A stretch of DNA of 30,562 nt from Rubrobacter sp. (GTDB lineage Bacteria; Actinomycetota; Rubrobacteria; Rubrobacterales; Rubrobacteraceae): NCBI GenBank assembly GCA_013695335.1, contig JACDAR010000208.1:1-30562 (forward strand), in the 5' to 3' direction. The notes beneath the pieces were generated by a model, which did no database searches, was not told where the DNA came from, and was given only the letters and a program-made list of their open reading frames with translations. A program made the position numbers and the translations under genes. Of this stretch, positions 7,413 to 14,816 are shown in pieces (position 1 is the stretch's first letter; each line of letters begins with the position of its first letter).

Positions 7413-8006
7413 GTGGAAGAAGCATCGGACACGTTTCTGCGCGGGCCGCGCGTACTTCTGCGACCGATGGAGCGTGAAGACCTACCGCGATACAGGGATC
7501 TTTTCTCCGACCCTGAGGGCAACCTTTCCCATGGTGGCCTCGGCATCCCGGATAGCCTCTCGAAGCTCCAGCGCCGCTACGAGGCTGGAGAGTTCGATAT
7601 CACGGATCGAAATCTCCACCTCGTGATCGAGGCCGAAGATAGGATCATCGGCCAGGTGAACCTGAAGAACGACGAGACCCTGCCGAGCCGGGCGGCGAAT
7701 TTCGGCATCCTGATCGGGGCCGGGTATATCGGACGGGGATACGGCACGGAAGCCAGCAAAATCCTTCTCGATTACGCGTTCGGGGTGCTCGGGTACCACA
7801 AGATCAACCTCGATCTCTTCGAGTACAACGCAAGGGCGCGGAAGATGTACGAGAAGATCGGCTTCGTGCACGAGGGCCGCCGCAGGGAGAACCACTGGTC
7901 GCGGGGCCGCTTCTGGGACGACATCCTCATGGGCATCACCGCAGAGGAGTGGCGGGCAAAGCACGGCCCGCCGCCACAACCCGAGACCGGGCAGGGGGGG
8001 AGATGA
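7413..8006 (+). CDS. GNAT acetyltransferase (RimJ/RimL-like) inside the his operon
   Basis: 197 aa. The N-terminal LRGPRVLLRPMEREDLPRYR and the acetyl-CoA loop region GAGYIGRGYGTEASKILLDY followed by NARARKMYEKIGFVHEGRRR are typical of RimJ/RimL-type N-acetyltransferases, which acetylate protein N termini or small amines. It begins at a GTG 8 bases after hisH and ends in a 4-base ATGA overlap with hisA, so it is part of the operon. No histidine enzyme is known to need an acetyltransferase at this point, so its role is open: protein modification, detoxification of an amine, or a passenger gene. The substrate cannot be read from the sequence. Confidence 0.85.
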   Translation: MEEASDTFLRGPRVLLRPMEREDLPRYRDLFSDPEGNLSHGGLGIPDSLSKLQRRYEAGEFDITDRNLHLVIEAEDRIIGQVNLKNDETLPSRAANFGILIGAGYIGRGYGTEASKILLDYAFGVLGYHKINLDLFEYNARARKMYEKIGFVHEGRRRENHWSRGRFWDDILMGITAEEWRAKHGPPPQPETGQGGR

Positions 8007-8728
8007 CAGGCTTCACGGTGTTCCCTGCCATAGACCTGCGGGGTGGAAGGTGCGTGCGGCTGCGGCAGGGAGATTTCGACAGGCAGAAGGAGTACGACGT
8101 CGACCCGGTCGGTAGGGCGCTGGAGTGGGAACGCAGGGGCGCGAAGGCCATCCACGTAGTTGACCTCGATGGCGCGAAGGAGGGAAGGCCCGTACAACTC
8201 GGTGTGATCCGGAACATCACATCTGCCGTGGACGTGCCAGTGCAATGCGGGGGCGGCGTTCGCACCCTGGAGGATCTACGCGCGATGCGGTTGGCTGGCG
8301 CATCGCGGGTGGTGGTCGGAACTGCCGCCGTGGGGGACCGTGCCCTCAGACAGCGGGCGCTGGAGGAACTTGGAAGTTCCCTGGTCGTCGCCGTTGACGC
8401 CAGGGACGGCGTGGTGGTAACCCACGGCTGGCGGGAATCCAGCGGTATCGGGGTGCTAGATCTCGCGGCGGAGCTCGTGACGGATGGTGTGGGGTCCGTG
8501 CTCTTCACGGACGTGGTGCGGGACGGAATGGACACAGGGGCCGCGCTCGAAGGTACGGCCGACCTCGCACGCCGCATCCCAACCATCGCGAGCGGCGGGG
8601 TGCGGGGGGCTGGAGACGTGGCGGCGCTCTCGCGGTTGCAGGGAGTGGTGGGTGTGATCGTCGGCACAGCCCTCTATGAAGGCCGGGTTACGTTGGAGGA
8701 GTTGCTGGAGGTTGCGAACCGCGCCTGA
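8003..8728 (+). CDS. hisA: Phosphoribosylformimino-AICAR ribotide isomerase HisA (or PriA)
   Basis: 241 aa (beta-alpha)8 barrel. It performs the Amadori isomerisation ProFAR to PRFAR. Catalytic aspartates are D11 in FPAIDLRGGRCVRL and one in the FTDVVRDGMDTG segment; phosphate-binding glycine-rich ends are QCGGGVRTLEDL and IASGGVRGAGDV. In many actinomycetes this enzyme (PriA) also serves tryptophan synthesis in place of TrpF; the sequence read by eye cannot decide that. The start is ATG 8003 with a G-rich ribosome site (gcaggggggag), overlapping the acetyltransferase stop by 4 bases. It is the last gene of the operon; no hisF follows. Confidence 0.93.
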   Translation: MTGFTVFPAIDLRGGRCVRLRQGDFDRQKEYDVDPVGRALEWERRGAKAIHVVDLDGAKEGRPVQLGVIRNITSAVDVPVQCGGGVRTLEDLRAMRLAGASRVVVGTAAVGDRALRQRALEELGSSLVVAVDARDGVVVTHGWRESSGIGVLDLAAELVTDGVGSVLFTDVVRDGMDTGAALEGTADLARRIPTIASGGVRGAGDVAALSRLQGVVGVIVGTALYEGRVTLEELLEVANRA

Positions 8729-9074
8729 AGTTTCAAGATTCCCGATTCCGCGCTCGAAAATAGTACATTTGGGGGATACGCCGCCACCTTCTCGCATATA
8801 GGCTTCCCCCGTCAGGAAACGAAAGCTCCCAAAGGGGCTACCTCTGGAAAAGGGTGGAGCGTGGGGCGATCAAAGCCACCTGGGCCATGAACAGAGGAGC
8901 GGGTAGTGACTACGCGTTTCCCTGCCCGCATCACGAGACCTTGCTGGAAGGAAGTGTTTTCGCGTTGGGATCGGAAATCTCGAATTGGAAAATAATCTGG
9001 TGTCCGAGATCCAAAAAAGCGGGCTATACGTACACGTAACGAAAGTTCTTCTAATGAATGGAAGGATGGCGGTG
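8729..9074. other. 346-base intergenic region after hisA
   Basis: No convincing protein. It contains GGGGGA (8771-8776) pairing with TCCCCC across about 30 bases, a possible end-of-operon structure without a T-run. Further on is a set of nested short stems (8824-8897) described separately. Frames crossing the region lack the codon bias of neighbouring genes. Confidence 0.5.
8824..8910 (+). ncRNA. Candidate structured leader RNA upstream of the small gene at 9075
   Basis: Adjacent elements could fold on the plus strand: AGCTCC (8824-8829) with GGGGCT (8834-8839) closing a CAAA loop; CCTCTG (8841-8846) with CAGAGG (8892-8897); and inside it GGTGG (8853-8857) with CCACC (8876-8880). The run GGCGATCAAAGCCACCTGGGCC and the GGAAAA loop faintly recall c-di-GMP-I (GEMM) riboswitches, but I could not thread that consensus. 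Short stems arise often by chance at this GC content. Confidence 0.22.
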
Positions 9075-9293
9075 ATGATAGAGGTTCCAGTGCAGGTCAG
9101 TGCGAACGGCGTCCCGTTGCGGCTCTCGGTTCGGGCCGGCAGCATCAGGCGGGCCATCGAGATAGTGCAGGCCCGCTATCCGCGCGGCGACATCAGGGTG
9201 GTGTTCCCGATTCGCCCGGAGTCCTTCTTCTCCGGGAAACCTGGCTTCCGGTCGGAGCGGCTGGCTCTCGAATCCTCGGAGGTGGCGGCGTGA
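9075..9293 (+). CDS. Small protein of unknown function
   Basis: 72 aa if it starts at ATG 9075, where GGAAGG (9060-9065) is well spaced. In-frame ATG codons at 9054 and 9066 and a TTG at 8985 would extend it but lack suitable ribosome sites. The product begins MIEVPVQVSANGVPLRLSV, continues with a helix-like AGSIRRAIEIVQARYPRGDI, and a strand VRVVFPI-like end, followed by a basic tail. There are no cysteines, membrane segments or known motifs. It reads like one small alpha/beta domain. I do not recognise the family. Confidence 0.6.
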   Translation: MIEVPVQVSANGVPLRLSVRAGSIRRAIEIVQARYPRGDIRVVFPIRPESFFSGKPGFRSERLALESSEVAA

Positions 9294-9377
9294 AATCCGG
9301 TGGCGAGGTCTTGAAGTGTAGCCGTTACCTGAGGTTGGGCAAGCCCTGGAAGCCGATGAAGCGGCACCGTTCACCTA

Positions 9378-9692
9378 TCATATTTCGAACCGGCCAGTCT
9401 TCGACCCGCCCTCCTCGTATTTGACAGATTGCAGCGTCCGCCAGGCAAACTTGGCGAGCGTCCCATCCGGCGGACGGACGTCGAGGCCGGCTTCCGCGAT
9501 TACCTCCCTGGCAGCCTCTACCGCAGCGTCCAGGCTGGCGTTGATCTCGTAGGCCCGCGCCGCCTGGTACTTCACCCCTAGCGTCCGCTGTGGCGCTGAA
9601 TCCCCGCCCTCGACTGAAAGAACCATCTCGTATTCTTCGGTGCGGCTCTCGAAATCTCCGACGCGCCGCACCGTGCAGGTTAGTTCGGGCAT
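9378..9692 (-). CDS. Small conserved-looking protein of unknown function
   Basis: 104 aa, soluble, no cysteine beyond C6 and no membrane segment. Alternating strand-like segments (LTCTVRRVGDF, EYEMVLSVEGG, TLGVKYQAARAYEI) precede one amphipathic helix (LDAAVEAAREVIAEAGLDV). Coding is supported by strong GC bias at third positions and by the initiation region TAGGATGACCCC before the ATG. AGGA could be a ribosome site, but TAGGAT (9699-9704) is also placed like a -10 box for a leaderless start. It is divergent from the penicillin-binding protein gene. Function not recognised. Confidence 0.65.
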   Translation of the reverse strand: MPELTCTVRRVGDFESRTEEYEMVLSVEGGDSAPQRTLGVKYQAARAYEINASLDAAVEAAREVIAEAGLDVRPPDGTLAKFAWRTLQSVKYEEGGSKTGRFEI

Positions 9693-9746
9693 GGGGTCAT
9701 CCTAGCATCGGATAATCGACGATGCCCGGACGTATCGTATGCCCCG

Positions 9747-9774
9747 TATAACGCGCCCTCCGCTGCTGTAGACT
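9747..9774 (+). promoter_or_regulatory. Candidate -10 boxes of the penicillin-binding protein gene
   Basis: Two alternatives are visible: TATAAC (9747-9752), which would give a leader of about 28 bases including GGGGAG, and TAGACT (9769-9774), which would start transcription within about 6 bases of the GTG. Neither has a good -35 box. Confidence 0.3.
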
Positions 9775-9786
9775 GGTAGGGGAGCC

Positions 9787-11790
9787 GTGAACAACTTCTT
9801 CGAAACCGGCAAGAAGGGCAAGAGGGCCAGGAAGCGCCGCATCGGTTGGATCGGATGGGCGATACGGACGGCCTTCAATCTGGCCCTGATCATGGTGGTG
9901 GCCGTTCTGGTATTCGCCACCGGGTTGTACCTGCACGTGGTCCGGGAGTATCAGGATCGCCTTGACAGCCGCTACCCAGCCCTCCCCCAAGATTCCTCGA
10001 TCTATGACTCCGAGGGGAACAAGATCGGCGAGTTCAACGTACTGGAGAGCCGCAAGACCCTTGGACCAGACGAGTTCGGAGACAACCTCCCGAGGGCCGT
10101 GGTTGCGGTAGAGGACAGGAGATTTTACGAGCATCTTGGCTTCGACCCTGAAGGCGTCGGGCGGGCCGCGTGGGCGGATATCCGGTCCTGGGAGGTGCAG
10201 GAGGGCGGCTCCACAATCACCGAGCAGCTAATTAAGAACCTGTACATACCACAGGCCCAGCGCATCGAGGTCTCTTTCTGGCGGCGCTTCACCCAGGCCG
10301 CCCTCGCCTTCGCCTACGAACAGAAGCACACCAAAAAGGAGATCCTGACCACCTACCTGAACACCGTCTACTTTGGCAACGGGGCATACGGGGCTGAGAC
10401 TGCGGCGCACCGCTACTTCGGAAAGGGCGCCAGAGACCTCACCCTCTCTGAGGCCGCCGCGCTCGCCGGGTTCCTCGACGCGCCATCCACGTACTACACG
10501 GGGGGCAGGACCGTTGGCACCGAGAACGCGACCACGAGCAGGGACAGCGTTCTTTACCAGATGCACGAACAGGGCATGATCTCGAAGGACGAAATGCAGA
10601 AGGCGATGGACGAGCCTTTGAGGTTCGACCCCGAGTTGCCGCCCGTTTACCCTGAGTACGAGCCTTTTATAGAGAAGGTGCGGCGGGAGGTTGAGGAGAA
10701 ACTCGGACCCGGCGCCCTGGAGCGCGGCGGACTCCAGATACACACCACCCTCGACCCCGACATGCAACGCGAGGCAATCGCCACTACGAAAGAAGTCTTG
10801 TACGAGCCAGATGATCCATCGGCGGCAGTGGTCTCCGTGGAGCCGCAGAGCGGGGCTGTCAGGGCGATAGCGGGCCAGGCAGGCGACTTCAACCTCGCAC
10901 TCGACGCCCGCCGTCAGCCTGGAAGCTCGTTCAAGCCCTTCGTGCTCGCCACGGCTTTGCGGGAGAAGATTTCGCCGGAGACGACCTATCTCTCCCACGA
11001 CATATACGTGAGCTTTCGGAACCAGATGTACCCCGTCCACAACTACGACTACATCGAGCGTGGTGAGATCTCGATCCGCAAAGCGACAGAGGAGTCGGAT
11101 AACACGGTTTTCGTGCAACTCGCCGCCGACCTTGGCCTCGAGAACGTTGTCACCACTGCCCACGACCTCGGCATCACCTCCCCCGTGGACCCGTACCCGG
11201 CGACGGCCATCGGCGGGCTTGGCACGGGTGTGAGCCCGCTGGAGATGTCCTCAGCCTACGCGACCTTCGCCGGTGGCGGCATTCACCGCGAGCCGTACAC
11301 CATAGAGACCATCGACCGTACCAGCTTCGGGAAGACCGAGCAGGCCTACGATCACCTCATCGGGGGGCGCCGCGTCATGAGCGGCAACCAGGCAACGGCG
11401 GCCAGCCGGGTTCTGCGCGGCGTGGTGGAGAACGGGACGCCAACCCTGTTCCACGACCTCGACGAGGAGATAGGACGCCCCTCAGCCGGCAAGACCGGCA
11501 CGAGCAACGACTTCGCCGACGCCTGGTATGTCGGATACACGCCCCGCCTCTCGACCGCCGTGTGGGTCGGCTTCCCGGAGGGCCGCCGCTCTATGGTCGG
11601 CGTCCACGGCCTCCAGGAGCCGAACGGCGAGACCCTGCCCATGGACATCTGGTCCCTCTACATGGCCCAGGCGACCGCCGACCAGCCGCCACTGGACTTT
11701 GCAGAAGCAGACCTGTCACACTTCCGAATCCTCGACCGGGGCTACGCCGCAGCCTTCCCTCCTGATGCCACCGTGTACTTCGGCCCGTAA
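9787..11790 (+). CDS. Class A penicillin-binding protein (PBP1a-type)
   Basis: 667 aa bifunctional peptidoglycan synthase. A basic cytoplasmic N terminus is followed by one membrane anchor (about 25-50). The glycosyltransferase domain (about 70-240) has catalytic Glu109 in VAVEDRRFYEH and GGSTITEQLIKN (140-151), where the usual second position of the QQ pair reads EQ, and YLNTVYFGNGAYGAETAA. The transpeptidase domain (about 340-620) has the serine motif S380-S-F-K383, S437-D-N439 and K569-T-G-T572. It ends shortly after that domain with no PASTA or fibronectin repeats. GTG start with GGGGAG 3 bases before it. It polymerises and crosslinks the cell wall on the outer face of the membrane. Stand-alone gene; the next gene is convergent. 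Confidence 0.93.
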   Translation: MNNFFETGKKGKRARKRRIGWIGWAIRTAFNLALIMVVAVLVFATGLYLHVVREYQDRLDSRYPALPQDSSIYDSEGNKIGEFNVLESRKTLGPDEFGDNLPRAVVAVEDRRFYEHLGFDPEGVGRAAWADIRSWEVQEGGSTITEQLIKNLYIPQAQRIEVSFWRRFTQAALAFAYEQKHTKKEILTTYLNTVYFGNGAYGAETAAHRYFGKGARDLTLSEAAALAGFLDAPSTYYTGGRTVGTENATTSRDSVLYQMHEQGMISKDEMQKAMDEPLRFDPELPPVYPEYEPFIEKVRREVEEKLGPGALERGGLQIHTTLDPDMQREAIATTKEVLYEPDDPSAAVVSVEPQSGAVRAIAGQAGDFNLALDARRQPGSSFKPFVLATALREKISPETTYLSHDIYVSFRNQMYPVHNYDYIERGEISIRKATEESDNTVFVQLAADLGLENVVTTAHDLGITSPVDPYPATAIGGLGTGVSPLEMSSAYATFAGGGIHREPYTIETIDRTSFGKTEQAYDHLIGGRRVMSGNQATAASRVLRGVVENGTPTLFHDLDEEIGRPSAGKTGTSNDFADAWYVGYTPRLSTAVWVGFPEGRRSMVGVHGLQEPNGETLPMDIWSLYMAQATADQPPLDFAEADLSHFRILDRGYAAAFPPDATVYFGP

Positions 11791-11816
11791 ACGTTCGCAT
11801 TTCCTGGGGAAGCGGA

Positions 11817-12593
11817 TCACCCGCCGCCCGGCCCGATGCCGGAGGAGAACAGGCGTGGATACTTCACACGAGCCTCGTTCAGCACGCCCGGTCCCGCTTC
11901 TCCGGCGAGGGCTGTGTACCGGGCCGTGGCGTCGTCGGCGCGCCGCTCAGCCCTCTCTTTGCCAACGGCGCCGGCGGTTTGTCCCGCCACGAATCCGACC
12001 AGGGTGCTGATCGCGCTAATCGCTGCTCCCGCGATACCGGCAAACACTGCCGTCTGATCCGGATTGAGCCCGGCCGGCGGTGTCATCGCGGTTCTGAGGA
12101 CGAGCCACACGACCACGATCCCCGCCAAGGCACTGGAGAACGTGAGAATGATGCGTATGACGTCTGGGCGATCCGAAGGATGACCCAGCCAGGAAGTCTT
12201 TGCAGATGATACGTCTCCCTCCACGAACGGCGGCAGGTTGTCGTTCATCTGGTAATGGTGCTCAACGATCTTGCCGCCGACGACGGTAAAGATGTCGATG
12301 CCGTAAAACTGCACCATCTTCTTAACGTCGGGCTGTGCAGGGTCATACACTCCTCGGGGTGTGCCGCGTGCGGTCCAGATGGTCACGACCTTGTTCCCCG
12401 CGAGGATCCAATCCTCGGGAGGCCCGGGCGACTGATGGTAATCTGGGTAGTGGTGGAAGGCGGCCTCCGTTCGTTCCCTGACGTCCCTCACCAGCTCCGG
12501 GGCAAAGATCTCGTCTATCACGTCGAGTCCTCTCCCGTTTATGACCTCTTCGAAGAAACGGCGGACGACGACCCTACTTTCTTCTGGCACCAC
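11817..12593 (-). CDS. SnoaL-like domain fused to a two-helix membrane tail
   Basis: 258 aa. Residues about 1-125 are a SnoaL/NTF2-like domain of the ester-cyclase type: RVVVRRFFEEVINGRGLDVI, then ELVRD, FHHYPDYHQSP and GKIVEHHYQMND. Such domains act as cyclases, isomerases or simple ligand pockets. Residues about 145-170 (IILTFSSALAGIVVVWLVL) and 185-212 (AGIAGAAISAISTLVGFVAG) are membrane helices, and the last 45 residues are hydrophilic. The order implies a cytoplasmic or extracytoplasmic SnoaL domain tethered to the membrane, which is unusual because most are soluble. Start is GTG (12593 or the next codon) with AGGAAAGAAGG just upstream. Substrate unknown. Confidence 0.78.
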   Translation of the reverse strand: MVPEESRVVVRRFFEEVINGRGLDVIDEIFAPELVRDVRERTEAAFHHYPDYHQSPGPPEDWILAGNKVVTIWTARGTPRGVYDPAQPDVKKMVQFYGIDIFTVVGGKIVEHHYQMNDNLPPFVEGDVSSAKTSWLGHPSDRPDVIRIILTFSSALAGIVVVWLVLRTAMTPPAGLNPDQTAVFAGIAGAAISAISTLVGFVAGQTAGAVGKERAERRADDATARYTALAGEAGPGVLNEARVKYPRLFSSGIGPGGG

Positions 12594-12723
12594 TACCTTC
12601 TTTCCTCATGCCCCAGGGGCGTTGTTCTTTTCGAGCTTTCATCCGAGCGACGCTTTACGGCGACCGAATGAGGACAAACGACGATGAATTGGCGATGAAT
12701 TCAGGGAGGCGGCCCGCTTGCAT

Positions 12724-12729
12724 TAGAAT
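12724..12729 (+). promoter_or_regulatory. Candidate -10 box 8 bases before the next ATG
   Basis: TAGAAT ends 8 bases before ATG 12738, placing the transcript start at about 12736, so the mRNA could be leaderless. No convincing -35 is present. GGCGG between box and ATG could be a weak ribosome site if transcription starts further upstream. Confidence 0.35.
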
Positions 12730-12737
12730 AGGCGGAC

Positions 12738-13199
12738 ATGGATCTCGACAAACTATTCGGCGGTTCGTTCGTCAACTGGGAAGCGGTGGATGGATCCTGG
12801 ACGAAGCGGACCATCTCGTCCAGGCTCCTGCTGCTCGCCGCCCGCCGATACCTCTCCGGCGCGAACCCCGAACGTCAGCCTGACGCAGAGCGGGCGGAGG
12901 CCATCGGAGCATCCCGCCTCCCTGACGAAGTGAAGCGCGCCTACGCCACACTCCCGGGTGACGCTGGTGGCGCTGATGCGGGGCTTTGGGGGGCGTTCGT
13001 AGATGCGGCCCTCGCCACCGAACTGGAGATAGTCTCATACGGTGAGCGACCGCCGCTGCTGAACGAGTTGCGGGTCGGCCTGGGGCGGGCCGCGACTGAG
13101 GCTGGTGAAGGCTCGGACCTCGCCGGGTGGTTCATGGCCCGCAGCGACGCCCTGCCTGGCGAGGATCTCCCGGAAGACCCGCAGTACCTGCCTGTCTAG
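12738..13199 (+). CDS. Unknown 153-aa soluble protein
   Basis: It begins MDLDKLFGGSFVNWEAVDGS, continues with a helix-rich segment (ISSRLLLLAARRYLSGANPE), and ends with an acidic, proline-containing tail. There are no cysteines, signal peptide or membrane segment. Third-position GC bias supports coding. I do not recognise a family or catalytic motif. It has its own promoter candidate and is separated from malic enzyme, which also has its own promoter, by 100 bases. Confidence 0.65.
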   Translation: MDLDKLFGGSFVNWEAVDGSWTKRTISSRLLLLAARRYLSGANPERQPDAERAEAIGASRLPDEVKRAYATLPGDAGGADAGLWGAFVDAALATELEIVSYGERPPLLNELRVGLGRAATEAGEGSDLAGWFMARSDALPGEDLPEDPQYLPV

Positions 13200-13232
13200 C
13201 CCGCTGGCTATCCGCTTGCTTTTGTTTACGGG

Positions 13233-13261
13233 CTGACGGGCCAGCATGGCTGCCGTAGAAT
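13233..13261 (+). promoter_or_regulatory. Promoter of the malic enzyme gene
   Basis: CTGACG (13233-13238), a 17-base spacer and TAGAAT (13256-13261) match the vegetative promoter pattern at 4/6 and 5/6. Transcription from about 13268 leaves a 32-base leader with AAAGGGG before the ATG. Confidence 0.55.
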
Positions 13262-13299
13262 AGCCTCTCGCAGAAGGGGAAATGTGAAAGGGGACAGTC

Positions 13300-14745
13300 A
13301 TGGAGGCCATACCGAGCGCGAGTTACAGCATGACCTTGCGGGTCGAGTTTCCGCACGAGGTGGGTTCGCTCGGCAAGATACTGACTGCGGTGGGTGATGC
13401 CGGGGGCATGGTCGGGGCCATAGACATAGTGCGGATGCAGAAGGAGCGTTCCACCCGCGACGTGACCGTGAACGCCCGCGATTCGGAGCACGGACAGAAG
13501 ATCGTGGACGACGTCGGTAATCTCCCCGAGGTGCGGGTCATCAACGTCTCGGACAGGACGTTTCTGGTGCATCTCGGGGGCAAGATCGAGGTGAACCCCA
13601 GGCTCCAAATCCGGACCCGTGACGACCTCTCCATGGTGTACACGCCTGGGGTCGCCCGCGTCTGCCGGGCTATACACCAGGATCCGGAGCGGGCCTTCAA
13701 CCTCACCATCAAGCGCAACACGGTAGCCGTCGTTACCGACGGAACCGCCGTGCTCGGGCTGGGAGACATCGGGCCTGCTGCGGCGATGCCTGTCATGGAA
13801 GGAAAGGCCGCGCTCTTCAAGGAGTTCGCCGGGGTGGATGCTTTTCCCATCTGCCTCGATACGAAGGATGTGGATGAGATCGTGGCCGTCGTCAGGAACA
13901 TCGCGCCTGGCTTCGGCGGGATCAACCTTGAGGACATCTCCGCGCCACGGTGCTTCGAGATCGAAGAGCGTTTGAAGCGGGAGATCGAGATCCCAGTCTT
14001 CCACGACGACCAGCATGGAACCGCGATAGTGGTTCTCGCCGCGCTCATCAACTCCTTGAAGATCGTAGACAAAAAGATGGAAGACCTCCGCATCGTCATA
14101 AGCGGCGTCGGCGCCTCCGGCGTCGCGTGCGCCAAGATGATGATGGCAGCAGGCGCGAAGAACATCGTCGGCTGCGATTCGAAAGGCATTGTCCACGAGG
14201 GCCGCGACAACCTGAACGAATCCAAGCAGTGGTTCGCCCAGCACACGAACCCCGAGGGCCGGGAAGGAGACCTGACGGCGGCGATGGAGGGGGCGGATCT
14301 CTTCCTTGGCCTCTCGGTGCCAGATGTGATCTCCGTGGAACATCTCACCAGTATGGCGGAAGACCCCATCGTGTTCGCGATGGCGAACCCCGACCCCGAG
14401 ATACGTCCCGAGGCCGCGTGGGGCCACGCCCGCATCGTGGCGACGGGCCGCAGCGACTATCCGAACCAGATCAACAACGTCCTCGGCTTCCCAGGCGTTT
14501 TCCGGGGCGCCCTCGACGTGCGGGCCCGCGAGATCGACGAGGGCATGAAGCTCGCCGCCGCCGAGGCCATGGCGGCCGTGATCTCCGAAGAAGAGCTCTC
14601 CGAAGACTACATAATCCCGAGCGTCTTCGACGAGCGGGTAGTCCCGGCCGTCGCCGGGGCGGTCGCCAAAGCAGCCCGCGAGAGCGGCATGGCCCGTCGC
14701 ATCCAGGAACGCACCGAGACGGATCTCTCCGCCACTTCCTTTTAG
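13300..14745 (+). CDS. Malic enzyme with N-terminal ACT domain
   Basis: 481 aa. It decarboxylates malate to pyruvate, reducing NAD or NADP. An ACT domain at about 10-85 (MTLRVEFPHEVGSLGKILTA) suggests allosteric control by a small ligand. The catalytic part follows: Tyr114 in MVYTPGVARVCRAI, the Lys-containing GKAALFKEFAGVDAFPICLD, metal ligands in NLEDISAPRCFEIEERL and PVFHDDQHGTAIVVLAAL, the nucleotide fold VISGVGASGVACAKMM, and FAMANPDPEI. The cofactor cannot be fixed by eye. ATG start with AAAGGGGAC upstream and its own promoter. Its product links the TCA cycle to pyruvate; no neighbour obviously shares the pathway. Confidence 0.92.
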   Translation: MEAIPSASYSMTLRVEFPHEVGSLGKILTAVGDAGGMVGAIDIVRMQKERSTRDVTVNARDSEHGQKIVDDVGNLPEVRVINVSDRTFLVHLGGKIEVNPRLQIRTRDDLSMVYTPGVARVCRAIHQDPERAFNLTIKRNTVAVVTDGTAVLGLGDIGPAAAMPVMEGKAALFKEFAGVDAFPICLDTKDVDEIVAVVRNIAPGFGGINLEDISAPRCFEIEERLKREIEIPVFHDDQHGTAIVVLAALINSLKIVDKKMEDLRIVISGVGASGVACAKMMMAAGAKNIVGCDSKGIVHEGRDNLNESKQWFAQHTNPEGREGDLTAAMEGADLFLGLSVPDVISVEHLTSMAEDPIVFAMANPDPEIRPEAAWGHARIVATGRSDYPNQINNVLGFPGVFRGALDVRAREIDEGMKLAAAEAMAAVISEEELSEDYIIPSVFDERVVPAVAGAVAKAARESGMARRIQERTETDLSATSF

Positions 14746-14782
14746 TGGCCCCAGCATGAGAGAGCGGAGTACGTGGCCTGAT

Positions 14783-14810
14783 CTGCCATGACGTCGAACA
14801 GCTATATAAT
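14783..14810 (+). promoter_or_regulatory. Promoter of the ferredoxin-like gene, leaderless
   Basis: CTGCCA (14783-14788), a 16-base spacer and a perfect TATAAT (14805-14810) end 6 bases before ATG 14817. Transcription would start at or next to the A of the ATG. Confidence 0.6.
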
Positions 14811-14816
14811 CGGGGT

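Noticed and set aside
6470..7546. A 358-codon minus-strand frame opposite hisB/hisH
   Set aside because: Arg/Pro/Ser-rich antisense shadow of well-supported his genes.
8771..8811. GGGGGA...TCCCCC as a terminator of the his operon
   Set aside because: The loop is about 30 bases and there is no T-run; too weak to call.
8854..9039. A 61-codon plus-strand frame between hisA and the small gene
   Set aside because: No GC bias at third positions, no ribosome site and it overlaps the putative RNA fold.
9290..9424. A 44-codon GTG frame overlapping the stop of the 72-aa gene by GTGA
   Set aside because: Overlap suggests coupling, but its second half lies antisense to the gene at 9378-9692 and no recognisable protein results.
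10228..11163. A 311-codon minus-strand frame opposite the penicillin-binding protein
   Set aside because: Shadow frame; the plus strand holds all transglycosylase and transpeptidase motifs.
13132..14757. A 541-codon minus-strand frame opposite malic enzyme
   Set aside because: Long antisense frames are expected in GC-rich genes; the plus strand carries all catalytic motifs of malic enzyme.
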